This document shows positions 42,379 to 51,800 of a stretch of DNA of 64,000 bases, one piece after another. Made by a program: the position numbers and the translations under genes. The stretch is from Streptomyces sp. Tue6028 (GTDB taxonomy: Bacteria; Actinomycetota; Actinomycetes; Streptomycetales; Streptomycetaceae), in contig NZ_MLCE01000012.1 of NCBI RefSeq assembly GCF_002300165.1, positions 368,649 through 432,648 of the forward strand. Reading direction: 5' to 3'. The notes under the pieces are model-generated. The model did no database searches and had not been told where the DNA came from. It saw only the letters and a program-made list of their open reading frames with translations. Within the stretch, counting starts at the first letter, position 1, and every line of letters begins with the position of its first letter.

Positions 42379-44010
42379 ATGACCGATCCGGTCCCCCGCC
42401 TCCCGTCCCTGCTGGAGGCCGTCCTCAGCGTCGGCACCGACCTCGATCTGCGCGCGACGCTCCAGCGCATCGTGGACGGCGCGGCGGAGCTGACGGGTGC
42501 GCGCTACGCGGCGCTGGGCATGAACGATCCGGGCCACGACGGGCTCGTCGAGATCCGTGCGGCGCGTCCGTACGCGCCCGGCACCGAGAAGGGCCCCGCG
42601 GTACCGACCGGTGACCGCCTGGAGGTTCCGCTGCGCATCGGCGACGAGGTGTTCGGCGACCTCTGGCTCGCCGGGAAGCCGGACGGGCCGTTCACCGAGG
42701 AGGACGAGGAACTGCTGCGGGTCCTCGCCACCCAGGCCGGCGTCGCGATCGCCAACGCCCGCCTGTACGAGACGGCACGGCAGCGCGAGCGCTGGATCGA
42801 GGGTGCCGCCGCCGTGACGACCGCGCTGCTGACCGCCGACGAGGCGTCGGACGCGCTGGCGATCGTCGCCGAACGGGCCCGGGTCCTCGCCGGCGCCACG
42901 GCGGGCGTCATCCTCCAGCCCGACCGGGCGGGCGGCATGGAGATCGTGACCGCGTCCGTGCTCGGCGATCCCGGGAACATCGTGGGCGCCACCATCGCGC
43001 CCGGCAGCCCCGTGCTGGATCAGCTCCTGAGCGGTGAGCCGGTGTTCATCGACGACTCGGCGACGGACCCGCGGATGACGACGCATGTGCGCACCAGGTT
43101 CGGGCCGAGCATGATGCTCCCCCTCCAGGCGGAGGGCCGCCTGATCGGCACGCTGGCCCTGCCGCGCACCCGCGGCGGCCGGCCGTACACCCCGGTGGAG
43201 CGGCTGCTCGCCACGCAGTTCACCTCTCAGGCCGCGCTGGCCCTGGTCCTCGCGGACGCCCGGCACCGCCGTGAGCGGCTCGCGGTGTACGAGGACCGCG
43301 ATCGCATCGCCCGGGATCTGCACGATCTCGTCGTACAGCGGCTGTTCGCGACCGGCATGATGCTGGAGTCCACGCGGCGCAGGAGCGCCGCGGCGGGCGG
43401 CGAGGACGTGTCCGTGATGCTCGGCCGGGCGGTCGACGAGTTGCAGGCGACCGTCCAGGAGGTCCGGACCGCGATCTTCGCCTTGCAGCAGCCGCCCGCC
43501 GACGCCCCCACCACGTTCCGCGGAAAGGTGCTGCGCGAGGCCGCCGGCGCGGCGGCGGTGGTCGGCTTCCGGCCGTCCGCGCGGTTCACCGGTCCCGTCG
43601 AGAGCCGGCTCACGGAGCGTGTGGCCGGGCAGCTCCTGGCCGCGCTGCGCCGGGCGCTGGCCGCGGCCACGCGCCGCGCCGGGGTGTCGTGGATCGAGGT
43701 GACGGTCGACGTGACCGCGACGCTGCCCGACGGCCGCCCCGGGGTCCGGCTGACCGTGCGCGACGACGGTGCGGTGGACGGCGTCCCTTCGGGAGCGGAC
43801 CACGGCACCCCCACGGGTACGGACCACGACATCCCCACAGGCGCGGACCGCACGAGCGGTCGGGGCCGGGGCGGCGGCGAGGAGGGCCGGGGCGGCGGCG
43901 AGGAGGGCGGGGGCGGCGGCGAGGAGGGCGGGGACGAGGCCGCGACCGGCGGGCGCGGCGCGGGCGGGGACGGCGCGAACAACACCGTCACCTGGCAGTC
44001 ACCACTGTGA
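42379..44010 (+). CDS. GAF-domain sensor histidine kinase with degenerate ATPase domain
   Basis: A 543-residue protein of the DevS/DosT-like group. Two GAF domains (~20-135 and ~150-300) precede a HisKA_3 dimerisation helix with DRDRIARDLHDLVVQRLF (phospho-acceptor His). The following ATPase domain is reduced: the N-box reads AALRRALAAATRRAGV without the usual Glu/Asn, a VRDDG remnant of the G1 box is present, and then the protein ends in a ~75-residue Gly/Glu-rich tail. ATP binding may be lost. It could be an inactive sensor partner or work through heterodimers. No response regulator is adjacent. Starts 24 bp after mbl. Confidence 0.85.
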   Translation: MTDPVPRLPSLLEAVLSVGTDLDLRATLQRIVDGAAELTGARYAALGMNDPGHDGLVEIRAARPYAPGTEKGPAVPTGDRLEVPLRIGDEVFGDLWLAGKPDGPFTEEDEELLRVLATQAGVAIANARLYETARQRERWIEGAAAVTTALLTADEASDALAIVAERARVLAGATAGVILQPDRAGGMEIVTASVLGDPGNIVGATIAPGSPVLDQLLSGEPVFIDDSATDPRMTTHVRTRFGPSMMLPLQAEGRLIGTLALPRTRGGRPYTPVERLLATQFTSQAALALVLADARHRRERLAVYEDRDRIARDLHDLVVQRLFATGMMLESTRRRSAAAGGEDVSVMLGRAVDELQATVQEVRTAIFALQQPPADAPTTFRGKVLREAAGAAAVVGFRPSARFTGPVESRLTERVAGQLLAALRRALAAATRRAGVSWIEVTVDVTATLPDGRPGVRLTVRDDGAVDGVPSGADHGTPTGTDHDIPTGADRTSGRGRGGGEEGRGGGEEGGGGGEEGGDEAATGGRGAGGDGANNTVTWQSPL

Positions 44011-44157
44011 CGTCGTGGCACCCGGCGAACTCACGTCCTCGAATGCCCCGGACGGCTCAACCGCCCGCTGCGACTTGTCGCGGCTCACAGGTCCCGACCG
44101 GCCAAGGCGTTTTTAGGCCGCTTCAGACGAAGTGCTCGCCTCTTGTCGTTGTTTTCG

Positions 44158-44189
44158 GGTAGGGTCCGCCGATCTCAGGTAGGGTCCGC
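44158..44189. promoter_or_regulatory. Two 12-bp direct repeats upstream of fxsA
   Basis: GGTAGGGTCCGC occurs exactly at 44158-44169 and 44178-44189, 20 bp apart (two helical turns), 44 bp before the fxsA ATG. Each contains a TAGGGT that also fits a -10 hexamer, though no matching -35 is at proper spacing. It is probably an operator for a regulator of the Fxs operon, overlapping the promoter. The rest of 44011-44232 holds no gene. Confidence 0.55.
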
Positions 44190-44232
44190 GGTGGACGCAG
44201 TATTCCCCTATCCAAGAGTGGACAATCCTCAA

Positions 44233-44415
44233 ATGAACGTTTCGGTGATGCCGACGACGCGCCGCCCCGTCGCCGCCCGGCCCGTGCGCAAGCAGCACAC
44301 CCCCCTGTCGGCCATCGACCCGCTCGGAACAGCCGCGGTGAGGTCGGCCGGACGAGTGACGGACATCCCCGGGCGGCGCCCCACGAAGCCGATCACTTTC
44401 GACTCGGCTCTCTAG
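44233..44415 (+). CDS. fxsA: FxSxx-COOH cyclophane RiPP precursor
   Basis: A 60-residue precursor peptide with a basic, Pro-rich leader (RRPVAARPVRKQHTPLSAIDPLG) and the diagnostic C-terminus KPITFDSAL, i.e. Phe-x-Ser-x-x at the very end (FDSAL). In known FxsB systems the radical SAM enzyme links the Phe ring to the side-chain carbon of the Ser two residues on, forming a three-residue cyclophane. The gene is directly followed by a large hairpin and the maturase gene. The ATG at 44233 was chosen because the upstream extension in the same frame covers the promoter repeats. Confidence 0.9.
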   Translation: MNVSVMPTTRRPVAARPVRKQHTPLSAIDPLGTAAVRSAGRVTDIPGRRPTKPITFDSAL

Positions 44416-44427
44416 CCCCACAGACTT

Positions 44428-44475
44428 CGGACGGGCGCATCCGGCGGCGCGGAAGCCGCCCGGTGCGCCCGTCCG
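44428..44475 (+). terminator. Long hairpin between fxsA and fxsB (attenuator-like)
   Basis: Arms 44428-44448 and 44455-44475 pair over 21 positions with one G-U wobble and one mismatch around a 6-nt loop (GCGGAA). The outer 12 bp (CGGACGGGCGCA) are perfect. No T-tract follows. It would reduce read-through or protect the fxsA message, giving more precursor than maturase. Confidence 0.8.
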
Positions 44476-44558
44476 CGTGCGCCGGAGGCGTCAACCGGCT
44501 TGAAAGATCTGGGAGTTCGCGGTACAAGCAGCCCGCTGTCGGCACTACCCTTCACCAA

Positions 44559-46715
44559 GTGAAGCTTCAGCAGCTGGTTCTCAAGATCCACAGTCGATGC
44601 GACCTCGCCTGTGATCACTGTTATGTCTACGAGCATGCGGACCAGAGCTGGAAAGGGCGCCCCACCTTTATTTCCGAGGAAACACTCGGGATTGTCGCCC
44701 GAAGATTCGCGCAGTATGCCGAGGAGCAGAAACTCCCGTCCGTTTCCGTGATCCTTCACGGTGGCGAACCACTTCTCGTGGGACCCGTTCGCATGAGAAA
44801 CATCTGTGCGGAACTCACACGCACTCTCGGCGAGGTCACGGAACTCGATCTCCGCATTCACACGAATGGCGTCCAGCTGAACACCCGGCATCTCGAGGTG
44901 TTCCGGGAATTCGGCGTCAAGGTCAGTGTCTCGCTCGACGGAGACCGCGCCGCGAACGACCGGCACCGGCTCGACCGCCGGCACCGCAGCAGCTACGACC
45001 GGGTGCTGCGCGCGCTGGCCCTGTTACGCAGACCCGAGTACCGGCACCTCTACAGCGGCCTGCTGTGCACCGTGGACGTGGCCAACGACCCCGTGGCGGT
45101 GCACGACGCGCTGGTCGCGCTGGAGCCGCCGCGCATCGACTACCTGCTGCCCCACTCGACCTGGGACAGCCCACCGCACAGACCCGTCGACTCGCCCACC
45201 GCCTACGCCCGGTGGCTGCTCCGGATCTTCGACCGGTGGGATGAACAGGGCCGCACCGTGGCGGTGCGCACCTTCGAATCGGTCCTCAGCACCCTACGGG
45301 GCGGTCCGAGCCTGACGGAGGCCATGGGGCTCGCGCCCAGCGACCTGGCGGTGGTGGAGACCGACGGCAGTTTCGAGCAGGCCGACTCGCTGAAGACGGC
45401 CTATGCCGGAGCACCCGCCACGGGCTACGACGTGTTCGAGCACAGTTTCGGGGAGCTCGCCCGGCACCCCGGCGTGCGCGCACGTCAGCTGGGCCTGGCC
45501 GGGATCAGCTCCACCTGCAGGCGCTGCCCGGTCGTCGAGTCGTGCGGCGGCGGGCTCTACGCCCACCGGTACAGCACCGGCCGCGGCTTCGACAATCCGT
45601 CCGTCTTCTGCGCCGACCTGCGCGCGCTCGTCGACGGCATCGCCGAGCGGACCACCGACCGCGCGCTGAGCCCGGCCGTCCACGACAGCGGTGAGCTGTG
45701 GTTCGCGCAGGGCGAGTCGATCCGGCACGCGCTGTCCCGCGCGATGGCCCGGCACACCGGGGAAGAGGACTGGGACGAGATGTGGCGGGCCCTGCTGGAC
45801 CTCGACGGCAGCCCGGAGGGCCCGGCCCACGTCGACGACGTCCTCGCCCACCCCTATCTGTCCACCGCGCTCAAGGAGAGCCTGCACGACCGGCTCGACG
45901 GCCCGGCGCCGCTCGCCTCGGCGATCGCCGCCGTCGCCGTCCGCGCCGGCGCCGACCTCAAACTCCGCTGGCACCAGAGCACCCGCGAGCTGCATCTGCC
46001 CACCCTGGGCACCCTCACCCTCCCCGAACCGGGACATGTCGAGGTCTCCGTCACCGCAGGCCGGCTGCGGGTGCGCACCCACACCGGCGAGGAGCGCGCT
46101 CCCGAGGACGGCCCCTCGGTGTGGCGCCCGCTGCCCGCCACGACCCTGACGGACGGCACCGTCCTGCTCCTCGACGACGCCGATCCGCTGCGCGACTGCT
46201 TCCCCGTGCCCGTCGCGCCGCCGCTCGGCCCCGGCCCGCTCGACGCGTTCGCCCGGCGGCTGCGCACGGCGTTCGACCTGATGGACGAGCGCGCGCCCGG
46301 CTGGCGCACCGACGCGAACGCGCTGCTGGTCACCACGGTCACCCCGCTGGAGGAGGGCTCGGGCGTGCGGCTCGGAGCCCACGGTCTCGGCGCGCTCGGG
46401 GTGGCCGTCGACTTCGATCCGGAGGAGTTCGTGCGGGAACTGCCGCGCACCGGGCGGCGGGCGCGTCTCACCGCGCTGCGCGGGACGGCCGACCTGAACG
46501 TGCCCGGCAACCGTGCCGGCCGGCTGCTCGACGAGGCCAGCCGGGCGCTCGGCAACGCCACGTACTTCGCCGGCGACGCGGCGCTGCGCGCGGCCGCGCT
46601 GGACCGCGCGGAGCGTGCGTTGGAGCAGCTGGGCGAACGCCCGAAGGACGAACTCACCGAGACCGGCATGGTGCTGGCCGAGGAGCTGCGCGCGGAGTGG
46701 GCGGTCCTGTCGTGA
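44559..46715 (+). CDS. fxsB: Radical SAM/SPASM cyclophane maturase FxsB, with dead metallohydrolase extension
   Basis: A ~718-residue enzyme. The radical SAM cluster motif CxxxCxxC is Cys14, Cys18, Cys21 (HSRCDLACDHCYVYEHAD). VILHGGEPLLVG and LRIHTNGVQLN are SAM-binding elements, and a SPASM/Twitch cluster region CRRCPVVESCGGGLYAHRY...FCADL lies near residue 310-350. The ~360-residue C-terminal extension resembles the HExxH domain of this group, but the expected HExxH is missing (EEFVRELPRTGRRARL). The GTG at 44559 is used because the only other in-frame start (44463) is inside the hairpin; neither has a good ribosome site. The first ~370 bases are clearly less GC-biased at third positions than the rest. 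Confidence 0.9.
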   Translation: MKLQQLVLKIHSRCDLACDHCYVYEHADQSWKGRPTFISEETLGIVARRFAQYAEEQKLPSVSVILHGGEPLLVGPVRMRNICAELTRTLGEVTELDLRIHTNGVQLNTRHLEVFREFGVKVSVSLDGDRAANDRHRLDRRHRSSYDRVLRALALLRRPEYRHLYSGLLCTVDVANDPVAVHDALVALEPPRIDYLLPHSTWDSPPHRPVDSPTAYARWLLRIFDRWDEQGRTVAVRTFESVLSTLRGGPSLTEAMGLAPSDLAVVETDGSFEQADSLKTAYAGAPATGYDVFEHSFGELARHPGVRARQLGLAGISSTCRRCPVVESCGGGLYAHRYSTGRGFDNPSVFCADLRALVDGIAERTTDRALSPAVHDSGELWFAQGESIRHALSRAMARHTGEEDWDEMWRALLDLDGSPEGPAHVDDVLAHPYLSTALKESLHDRLDGPAPLASAIAAVAVRAGADLKLRWHQSTRELHLPTLGTLTLPEPGHVEVSVTAGRLRVRTHTGEERAPEDGPSVWRPLPATTLTDGTVLLLDDADPLRDCFPVPVAPPLGPGPLDAFARRLRTAFDLMDERAPGWRTDANALLVTTVTPLEEGSGVRLGAHGLGALGVAVDFDPEEFVRELPRTGRRARLTALRGTADLNVPGNRAGRLLDEASRALGNATYFAGDAALRAAALDRAERALEQLGERPKDELTETGMVLAEELRAEWAVLS

Positions 46716-47485
46716 CCTCTCGCCCCGAACTGGCGGAGTTCTTCACGGAGTTGGGAGTGCGCCCCGGCGGCGTCCTCATGGTGCACGCCTCGCTCGGCGG
46801 TGCGGGGGTGCACGCCGCCGACGTACGGGACGGACTGCTCGACGCGCTCGGTCCCGACGGCACACTCGTCGTGCCCACCTTCACGCCGGAGAACTCGTTC
46901 ACCTCACGTGCGTACAAGACGCTCACCGCGACCATGTCGAAGAGCGAGGAGGCGGTGTTCCGGGCGTCGGTGCCGCCGTTCGACCCGGCGACGACGCCCT
47001 GTCCGACGATGGGTGTGCTCGCCGAGTGCGTGCGCACCACACCGGGCTCGGTGCGCAGCGGGCATCCGCACACCTCGCTGGCCGGTCTCGGCCCGCGCGC
47101 CGCGGAACTGCTGGGCGGGCACGACCCGCACTGCCACCTCGGCGAGACGTCCCCGATGGCCAAGCTGTACGCGGCCGACGCACACGTCCTGCTGCTGCGG
47201 GTGGGGTTCGAGGTGTGCAGCGCCTTCCACCTCGCCGAGTACCGGCTGCGTCCCGCGCCCGCCCGGCGGTCCTACCACTGTGTGGTGGGCGGTCCGGGCC
47301 GCTGGACGGCGTACGAGGACATCGTGCTGGACGACGGGGACTTCGGGGCGATCGGGGCGCGCCTGCCGCGTGATCTCTGGACGGAACGGGAAATGGCGGG
47401 GAGAGCGGTGCTGCTCTTCGGGGTGCGGAAGGCCGTCGACCTGGCGGGTGTCCAGATGTCTGGATATCGACATGGTTTGACGTGA
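46712..47485 (+). CDS. AAC(3)-family N-acetyltransferase of the Fxs operon
   Basis: A 257-residue protein of the aminoglycoside N(3)-acetyltransferase fold: VRPGGVLMVHASLGGAG, DGTLVVPTFTPENSF, VRSGHPHTSLAGLGPRA, GETSPMAKLYAADAHVLLLRVGFE. Such enzymes use acetyl-CoA. Its GTG overlaps the fxsB stop (GTGA), so it is part of the RiPP operon, where AAC(3)-like genes recur; the substrate may be the peptide or a cell component rather than an antibiotic. A contribution to aminoglycoside resistance cannot be excluded from sequence. Confidence 0.88.
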   Translation: MTSRPELAEFFTELGVRPGGVLMVHASLGGAGVHAADVRDGLLDALGPDGTLVVPTFTPENSFTSRAYKTLTATMSKSEEAVFRASVPPFDPATTPCPTMGVLAECVRTTPGSVRSGHPHTSLAGLGPRAAELLGGHDPHCHLGETSPMAKLYAADAHVLLLRVGFEVCSAFHLAEYRLRPAPARRSYHCVVGGPGRWTAYEDIVLDDGDFGAIGARLPRDLWTEREMAGRAVLLFGVRKAVDLAGVQMSGYRHGLT

Positions 47486-47578
47486 AAGAGGCGACCCGTG
47501 CGGGCGCTCGGTCGGGAAGATTGTGGGTTCCGGCCAGGTGAACATCCCGTAGGGGCACATCCACAGGCAGGGGGGCGC

Positions 47579-48892
47579 GTGGACATACCTGAACGGGCAT
47601 CGGACAACCGGCCGTATTTCTTCCTGAGTTACGCCCACACACCGGCGTGGGGGTCCGGCGGCGGCGATCCGGACCACTGGGTGCACGTCCTGTTCACGGA
47701 CCTGTGCGACCACATCATGGCGCTCACGGATCTGCCCGCGGGCGCGCCCGCGGGTTTCATGGACCGCGAGATGCGCGCCGGGGACGGCTGGCCGGAGAAA
47801 CTCAGCGAGAATCTCGCGACGTGCCGGGTGTTCGTGCCGCTGTTCTCGCCGCGGTACTTCACGAGTGAGAGTTGCGGCCGGGAATGGTTCGCCTTCAACG
47901 AGCGGATCGTACGGGCGCGGGCCACCGGTGCCGGCGCCATGTCGGCCATCGTCCCGGCGCTGTGGACGCATATCGACTACGCCCAACTCCCTGATTCCGT
48001 ACGGCATATCCATGTCGACCAGGCGCAGTTCGGCGACCGGTACGCGGCCAACGGGATCTACGGCCTGATCAAGCTGAACCGGCTGCACGACGAGTACGAG
48101 GAGACCGTGCTCGGGCTCGCCCAGCGGATCGTGCGGCTCGCCCACGAGTCGCCGCTGCCGTCCAGCAGGCCCCGCCCCTACGAGAGCACGCCCAGCGCGT
48201 TCAAGCCGCGCGGCGAGGGTCCCCGGCGCATCCACCTGACCGTGGCCGCGCCGACCCGGCACAGCATCCCCGAGCACCGGGACACCCGGCCCTACGGCGA
48301 GGACGCCCAGGACTGGAACCCGTACCACTCGGAGTCCACCCGCTCGCTGCCCGCGCTCGCCGAGGAGCTGATCCGCTCCCTGGACTACCGGATCACGGTG
48401 TCGTCCTTCGACGACGAGGACACCGGCGAGAACCTGGTGGCGGACGACTCCGACAAGGCGGCGCCCAGTCACCCCGGCATCCTGCTGGTCGACCGTTGGG
48501 CGCTGACCGACGAGGAACGCAAGCGCAGACTCGCGGCCTTCGACGCCAACGCCCGGCCCTGGGTGAGCGCAATCGTTCCCTGGAACCGTGCCGACATCCA
48601 GTGCCACGGGGACGAGGGCCGCAAGCTGGCCGCGGACCTCGAACAGACGCTGCCGCTGATCCTGGACCGGGGCCGGCGCGCCGACTGCCGGGTCGCCGTC
48701 AACGGCGTCCCGACCCTGAAGGCCTTCACCGACGTACTGCCCGCCGTCGTCGCGCACGCGACCCGGCAGTACCTCAAGCACGCGGAGGCGCATCCGCCCG
48801 CGGGCCCGCCGATCCGCAGGCCCCGCCTGCTGGGCCCCATCCAACCGCCACTGGACGAAGGCGGAGCCGACGACGGAGGAGAAGAAGCATGA
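47579..48892 (+). CDS. fxsC: TIR-like protein FxsC
   Basis: A 437-residue protein. The N-terminal TIR-like domain (PYFFLSYAHTPAWG..., with VFVPLFSPRYFTSESCGREW, residues ~12-190) is followed by a ~240-residue C-terminal region typical of FxsC (WNPYHSESTRSLPALAEELI, GILLVDRWALTDEERKRRL, VSAIVPWNRADIQCHG). TIR domains act as NAD-cleaving effectors or adaptors; the catalytic Glu cannot be assigned with confidence. The GTG at 47579 follows a GGGGGG run; an upstream in-frame GTG (47498) adds an unconserved segment. Overlaps the next ATG. Confidence 0.86.
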   Translation: MDIPERASDNRPYFFLSYAHTPAWGSGGGDPDHWVHVLFTDLCDHIMALTDLPAGAPAGFMDREMRAGDGWPEKLSENLATCRVFVPLFSPRYFTSESCGREWFAFNERIVRARATGAGAMSAIVPALWTHIDYAQLPDSVRHIHVDQAQFGDRYAANGIYGLIKLNRLHDEYEETVLGLAQRIVRLAHESPLPSSRPRPYESTPSAFKPRGEGPRRIHLTVAAPTRHSIPEHRDTRPYGEDAQDWNPYHSESTRSLPALAEELIRSLDYRITVSSFDDEDTGENLVADDSDKAAPSHPGILLVDRWALTDEERKRRLAAFDANARPWVSAIVPWNRADIQCHGDEGRKLAADLEQTLPLILDRGRRADCRVAVNGVPTLKAFTDVLPAVVAHATRQYLKHAEAHPPAGPPIRRPRLLGPIQPPLDEGGADDGGEEA

Positions 48893-51800
48893 CGGCCGTG
48901 CAGGACGGACGCATCATCACCTTCTACTCGTACAAAGGGGGCACGGGCCGCACCATGGCCCTGGCCAACACCGCATGGATCCTCGCCGCCAACGGAAAAC
49001 GCGTACTGGCGGTCGACTGGGACCTGGAGGCCCCGGGCCTGCACCGCTTCTTCCATCCGTTCCTGGACCTGAGCGCGCTCGCGGCCACCACCGGCGTCAT
49101 CGACATCATCAACGAGTACGCCTGGGCGTCCACCACCGGTACCCAGCGAACCGGGCCCTGGCACCTGGACTACGCGCGCGTCGAACCGCACGCCATCTCC
49201 CTGACCCCGGAGCGGCTCGGTCTGCGTTTCCAGGAAGGCGGCTCCCTCGACTTCCTGTCCGCCGGGCGCCAGGACCGCTCGTACTCCGCGACCGTGTCGT
49301 CCTTCGAATGGGACAACTTCTACGAGCGCCTCGGCGGCGGTCAGTTCCTCGACGCGCTGCGCGACGACATGAAGGGCTCGTACGACTACGTCCTGATCGA
49401 CAGCCGCACCGGGCTGTCCGACAACGCCGACATCTGCACCATGCAGATGCCCGACGTGCTCGTGGACTGCTTCACGCTCAGCGACCAGTCCCTCGACGGC
49501 GCGGCGGCCGTGGCCCGCAGCGTCGAGGACGGCTACCGGGACCGCAAGATCCGGGTGCTGCCGGTGCCGATGCGCATCGACGAGGGCGAGAAGGAGAAGG
49601 TGGACGCGGGACGCGCGCTCGCCCGGATGAAGTTCGACGGACTGCCCAAGGGCCTCGGCGGCGAGGACCTCGCCTTCGAGGAGATGACCGCGTACTGGGG
49701 GAACGTCGAGATCCCGTACCGCCCGTACTACGCGTACGAGGAGACCCTCGCCACCGTCGGCGACGAGAGCGGCATCGCGAACTCGCTGCTGTCCGCCTTC
49801 GAGCGGCTCACGGCCGTCATCTCGGACGGCGAGGTCACCTCGCTGCCGCCGGTGCCGGAGCCGGTGCGGCTGCGCTGCCGCGACGCGTTCCTGCGGCGCC
49901 GGCCGATGACGTCCGTGGCCGACGTGTCCATCGTGTACGCGGCGGAGAACCGCATGTGGGCGGACTGGACCGAAGCGCTCCTGAAGCGGGCCGGCTGCAA
50001 CGTCGTGCCGCACGACATCTCCACCGGCCCCGTCGAGCAGCCCGACCCGGCGACCCGCACCCTCGTGCTGCTGTCGAACGCCTTCCGCAAGTCCCGCTAC
50101 GCCGACGCCGTCTGGCGCACCCTCACCGAGACCGACCCGGACACCCCGCACAGCCCGCTGATCGCACTGCGGGTCGACGAGGTCCGGCTGCCCGACTCCT
50201 ACCTCGACCGCAACCCGGTGGACCTGCACCGCCTCGACGAGGCCCAGTGCATCTCCTCGCTGCTGAACGTCCTGGAGCTGCCGGGCCGTCCCCTCGACAG
50301 CGGACCCTCGGGCCCCCGCTTCCCCGGCAGCACGCCGGGCATCTGGAACGCCCCGCAGCGCAACAACACCTTCACCGGCCGCAACGTCATCCTCGACCAC
50401 GTCCGCGACCAGCTCAGCGGGGGCATATCGGTCGTCCTGCCGCAGCCCCAGGCGCTGTTCGGGCTGGGCGGCGTCGGCAAGACACAGGTCGCGCTGGAGT
50501 ATGTGCACCGCTTCATGGCGGACTACGACCTCGTGTGGTGGATCTCCGCCGAGGACCCCGGCAACGTCGTCTCCTCGCTGGCCGAACTCGCCGCCCGCAT
50601 CGGCGCGCCCGGCGGCGAGGACATCAACGTGGCCAGCCAGGAGGCCGTGCAGATGCTGGGCCGCGGCGCGCCCACCAAACGCTGGATCCTGGTCTTCGAC
50701 AACGCCGACGACCCCGCGAAGCTCACCCGCTTCTTCCCCACCGGGGGCGGCGGGCACATCCTCGTCACGTCGCGCAACCAGGCCTGGGCGCAGGAGGGCG
50801 CCTCCCTGCCCATCGACGTGTTCCTGCGCGAGGAGAGCATCGAGCACCTCACCCGCCGCGCCTCCGGGCTCACCACCGAGGAGGCGGACCAGGTGGCGAC
50901 CGCGGTGGGCGACCTGCCGCTCGCGGTCGAGCAGGCCGCCGCCTGGCTCGCCGAGACGGCCACGCCCATCGACGACTACCTGCGCCAGCTCGCCGAGCAG
51001 ACCACCGAGGTCCTCGACCTCAACCAGCCCGCCGACTACCCCAAGACGGTCGCCGCGACCTGGAACATCTCCATAGCGCGGCTGCGGGAGAACTCCCCCG
51101 CCTCGGTACGGCTGCTCCAGCTGTGCGCGTTCCTCGCCGCCGAGCCGATCTCCGTCCACCTGCTCTACAGCAAGGAGATGATCGACGCCCTCAGGCCCTA
51201 CGACCCCGCCCTCCAGGAGAGTCTGCTGCTCGGCCGGGTCATCCGGGAGATCGGCCGGTTCGCGCTCGCCAAGGTCGACCAGGTCAGCAACAGCATCCAG
51301 GTCCACCGGCTGGTGCAGGCGGTGATCCGCTCCCAGCTCACCGAGGAGGAGCAGCGGCACGCCCGCCACATCGTGCACACGGTCCTGGCGGGCTGCCGGC
51401 CGGACGGCGACGAACCCATCGACGACCCCGAGACCTGGGCGAGGTTCGCGGTCATCTGGCCGCACCTGTCGGCGTCCGACGCCCGCAACTGCACCGAGGC
51501 GCCGACCCGCAGGCTGCTCATCGACCGCGTCCGCTACCTCTGGAAGCGCGGCGAGTTCGCCGGCGCCCAGGCGCTCGCCGAGGACCTCCTCGAACACTGG
51601 AAGCCGGCCCTCGGCGAGGACGACGTCCAGTACCTGTACCTGCGCTGCCAGCTGGGCAACATCCTGCGCTCGCAGGGGCGTTACGTGGAGGCCCGGGAGA
51701 TCAACACCGAGCTCCTGGAACGCCAGAAGCGCGTGCTCGGCCCCTCGCACCCGCACACGTACGTCACCATGTCCGGCCTGGCCAGCGACCTCGCGGCGCT

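Noticed and set aside
43860..44010. Gly/Glu repeat at the kinase C-terminus as a separate repeat element or frameshift
   Set aside because: The frame stays open to a normal stop and the GGGEEG units are protein-level repeats; I saw no alternative frame restoring an ATPase domain.
44463..44558. Upstream GTG (44463) as the fxsB start
   Set aside because: It lies inside the right arm of the fxsA-fxsB hairpin and adds 32 residues unlike the family N-terminus, though the chosen GTG also lacks a good ribosome site.
46712..47485. Aminoglycoside-resistance island
   Set aside because: The AAC(3)-like gene is coupled to fxsB and surrounded by Fxs genes; no resistance companions, transposase or integron are present.
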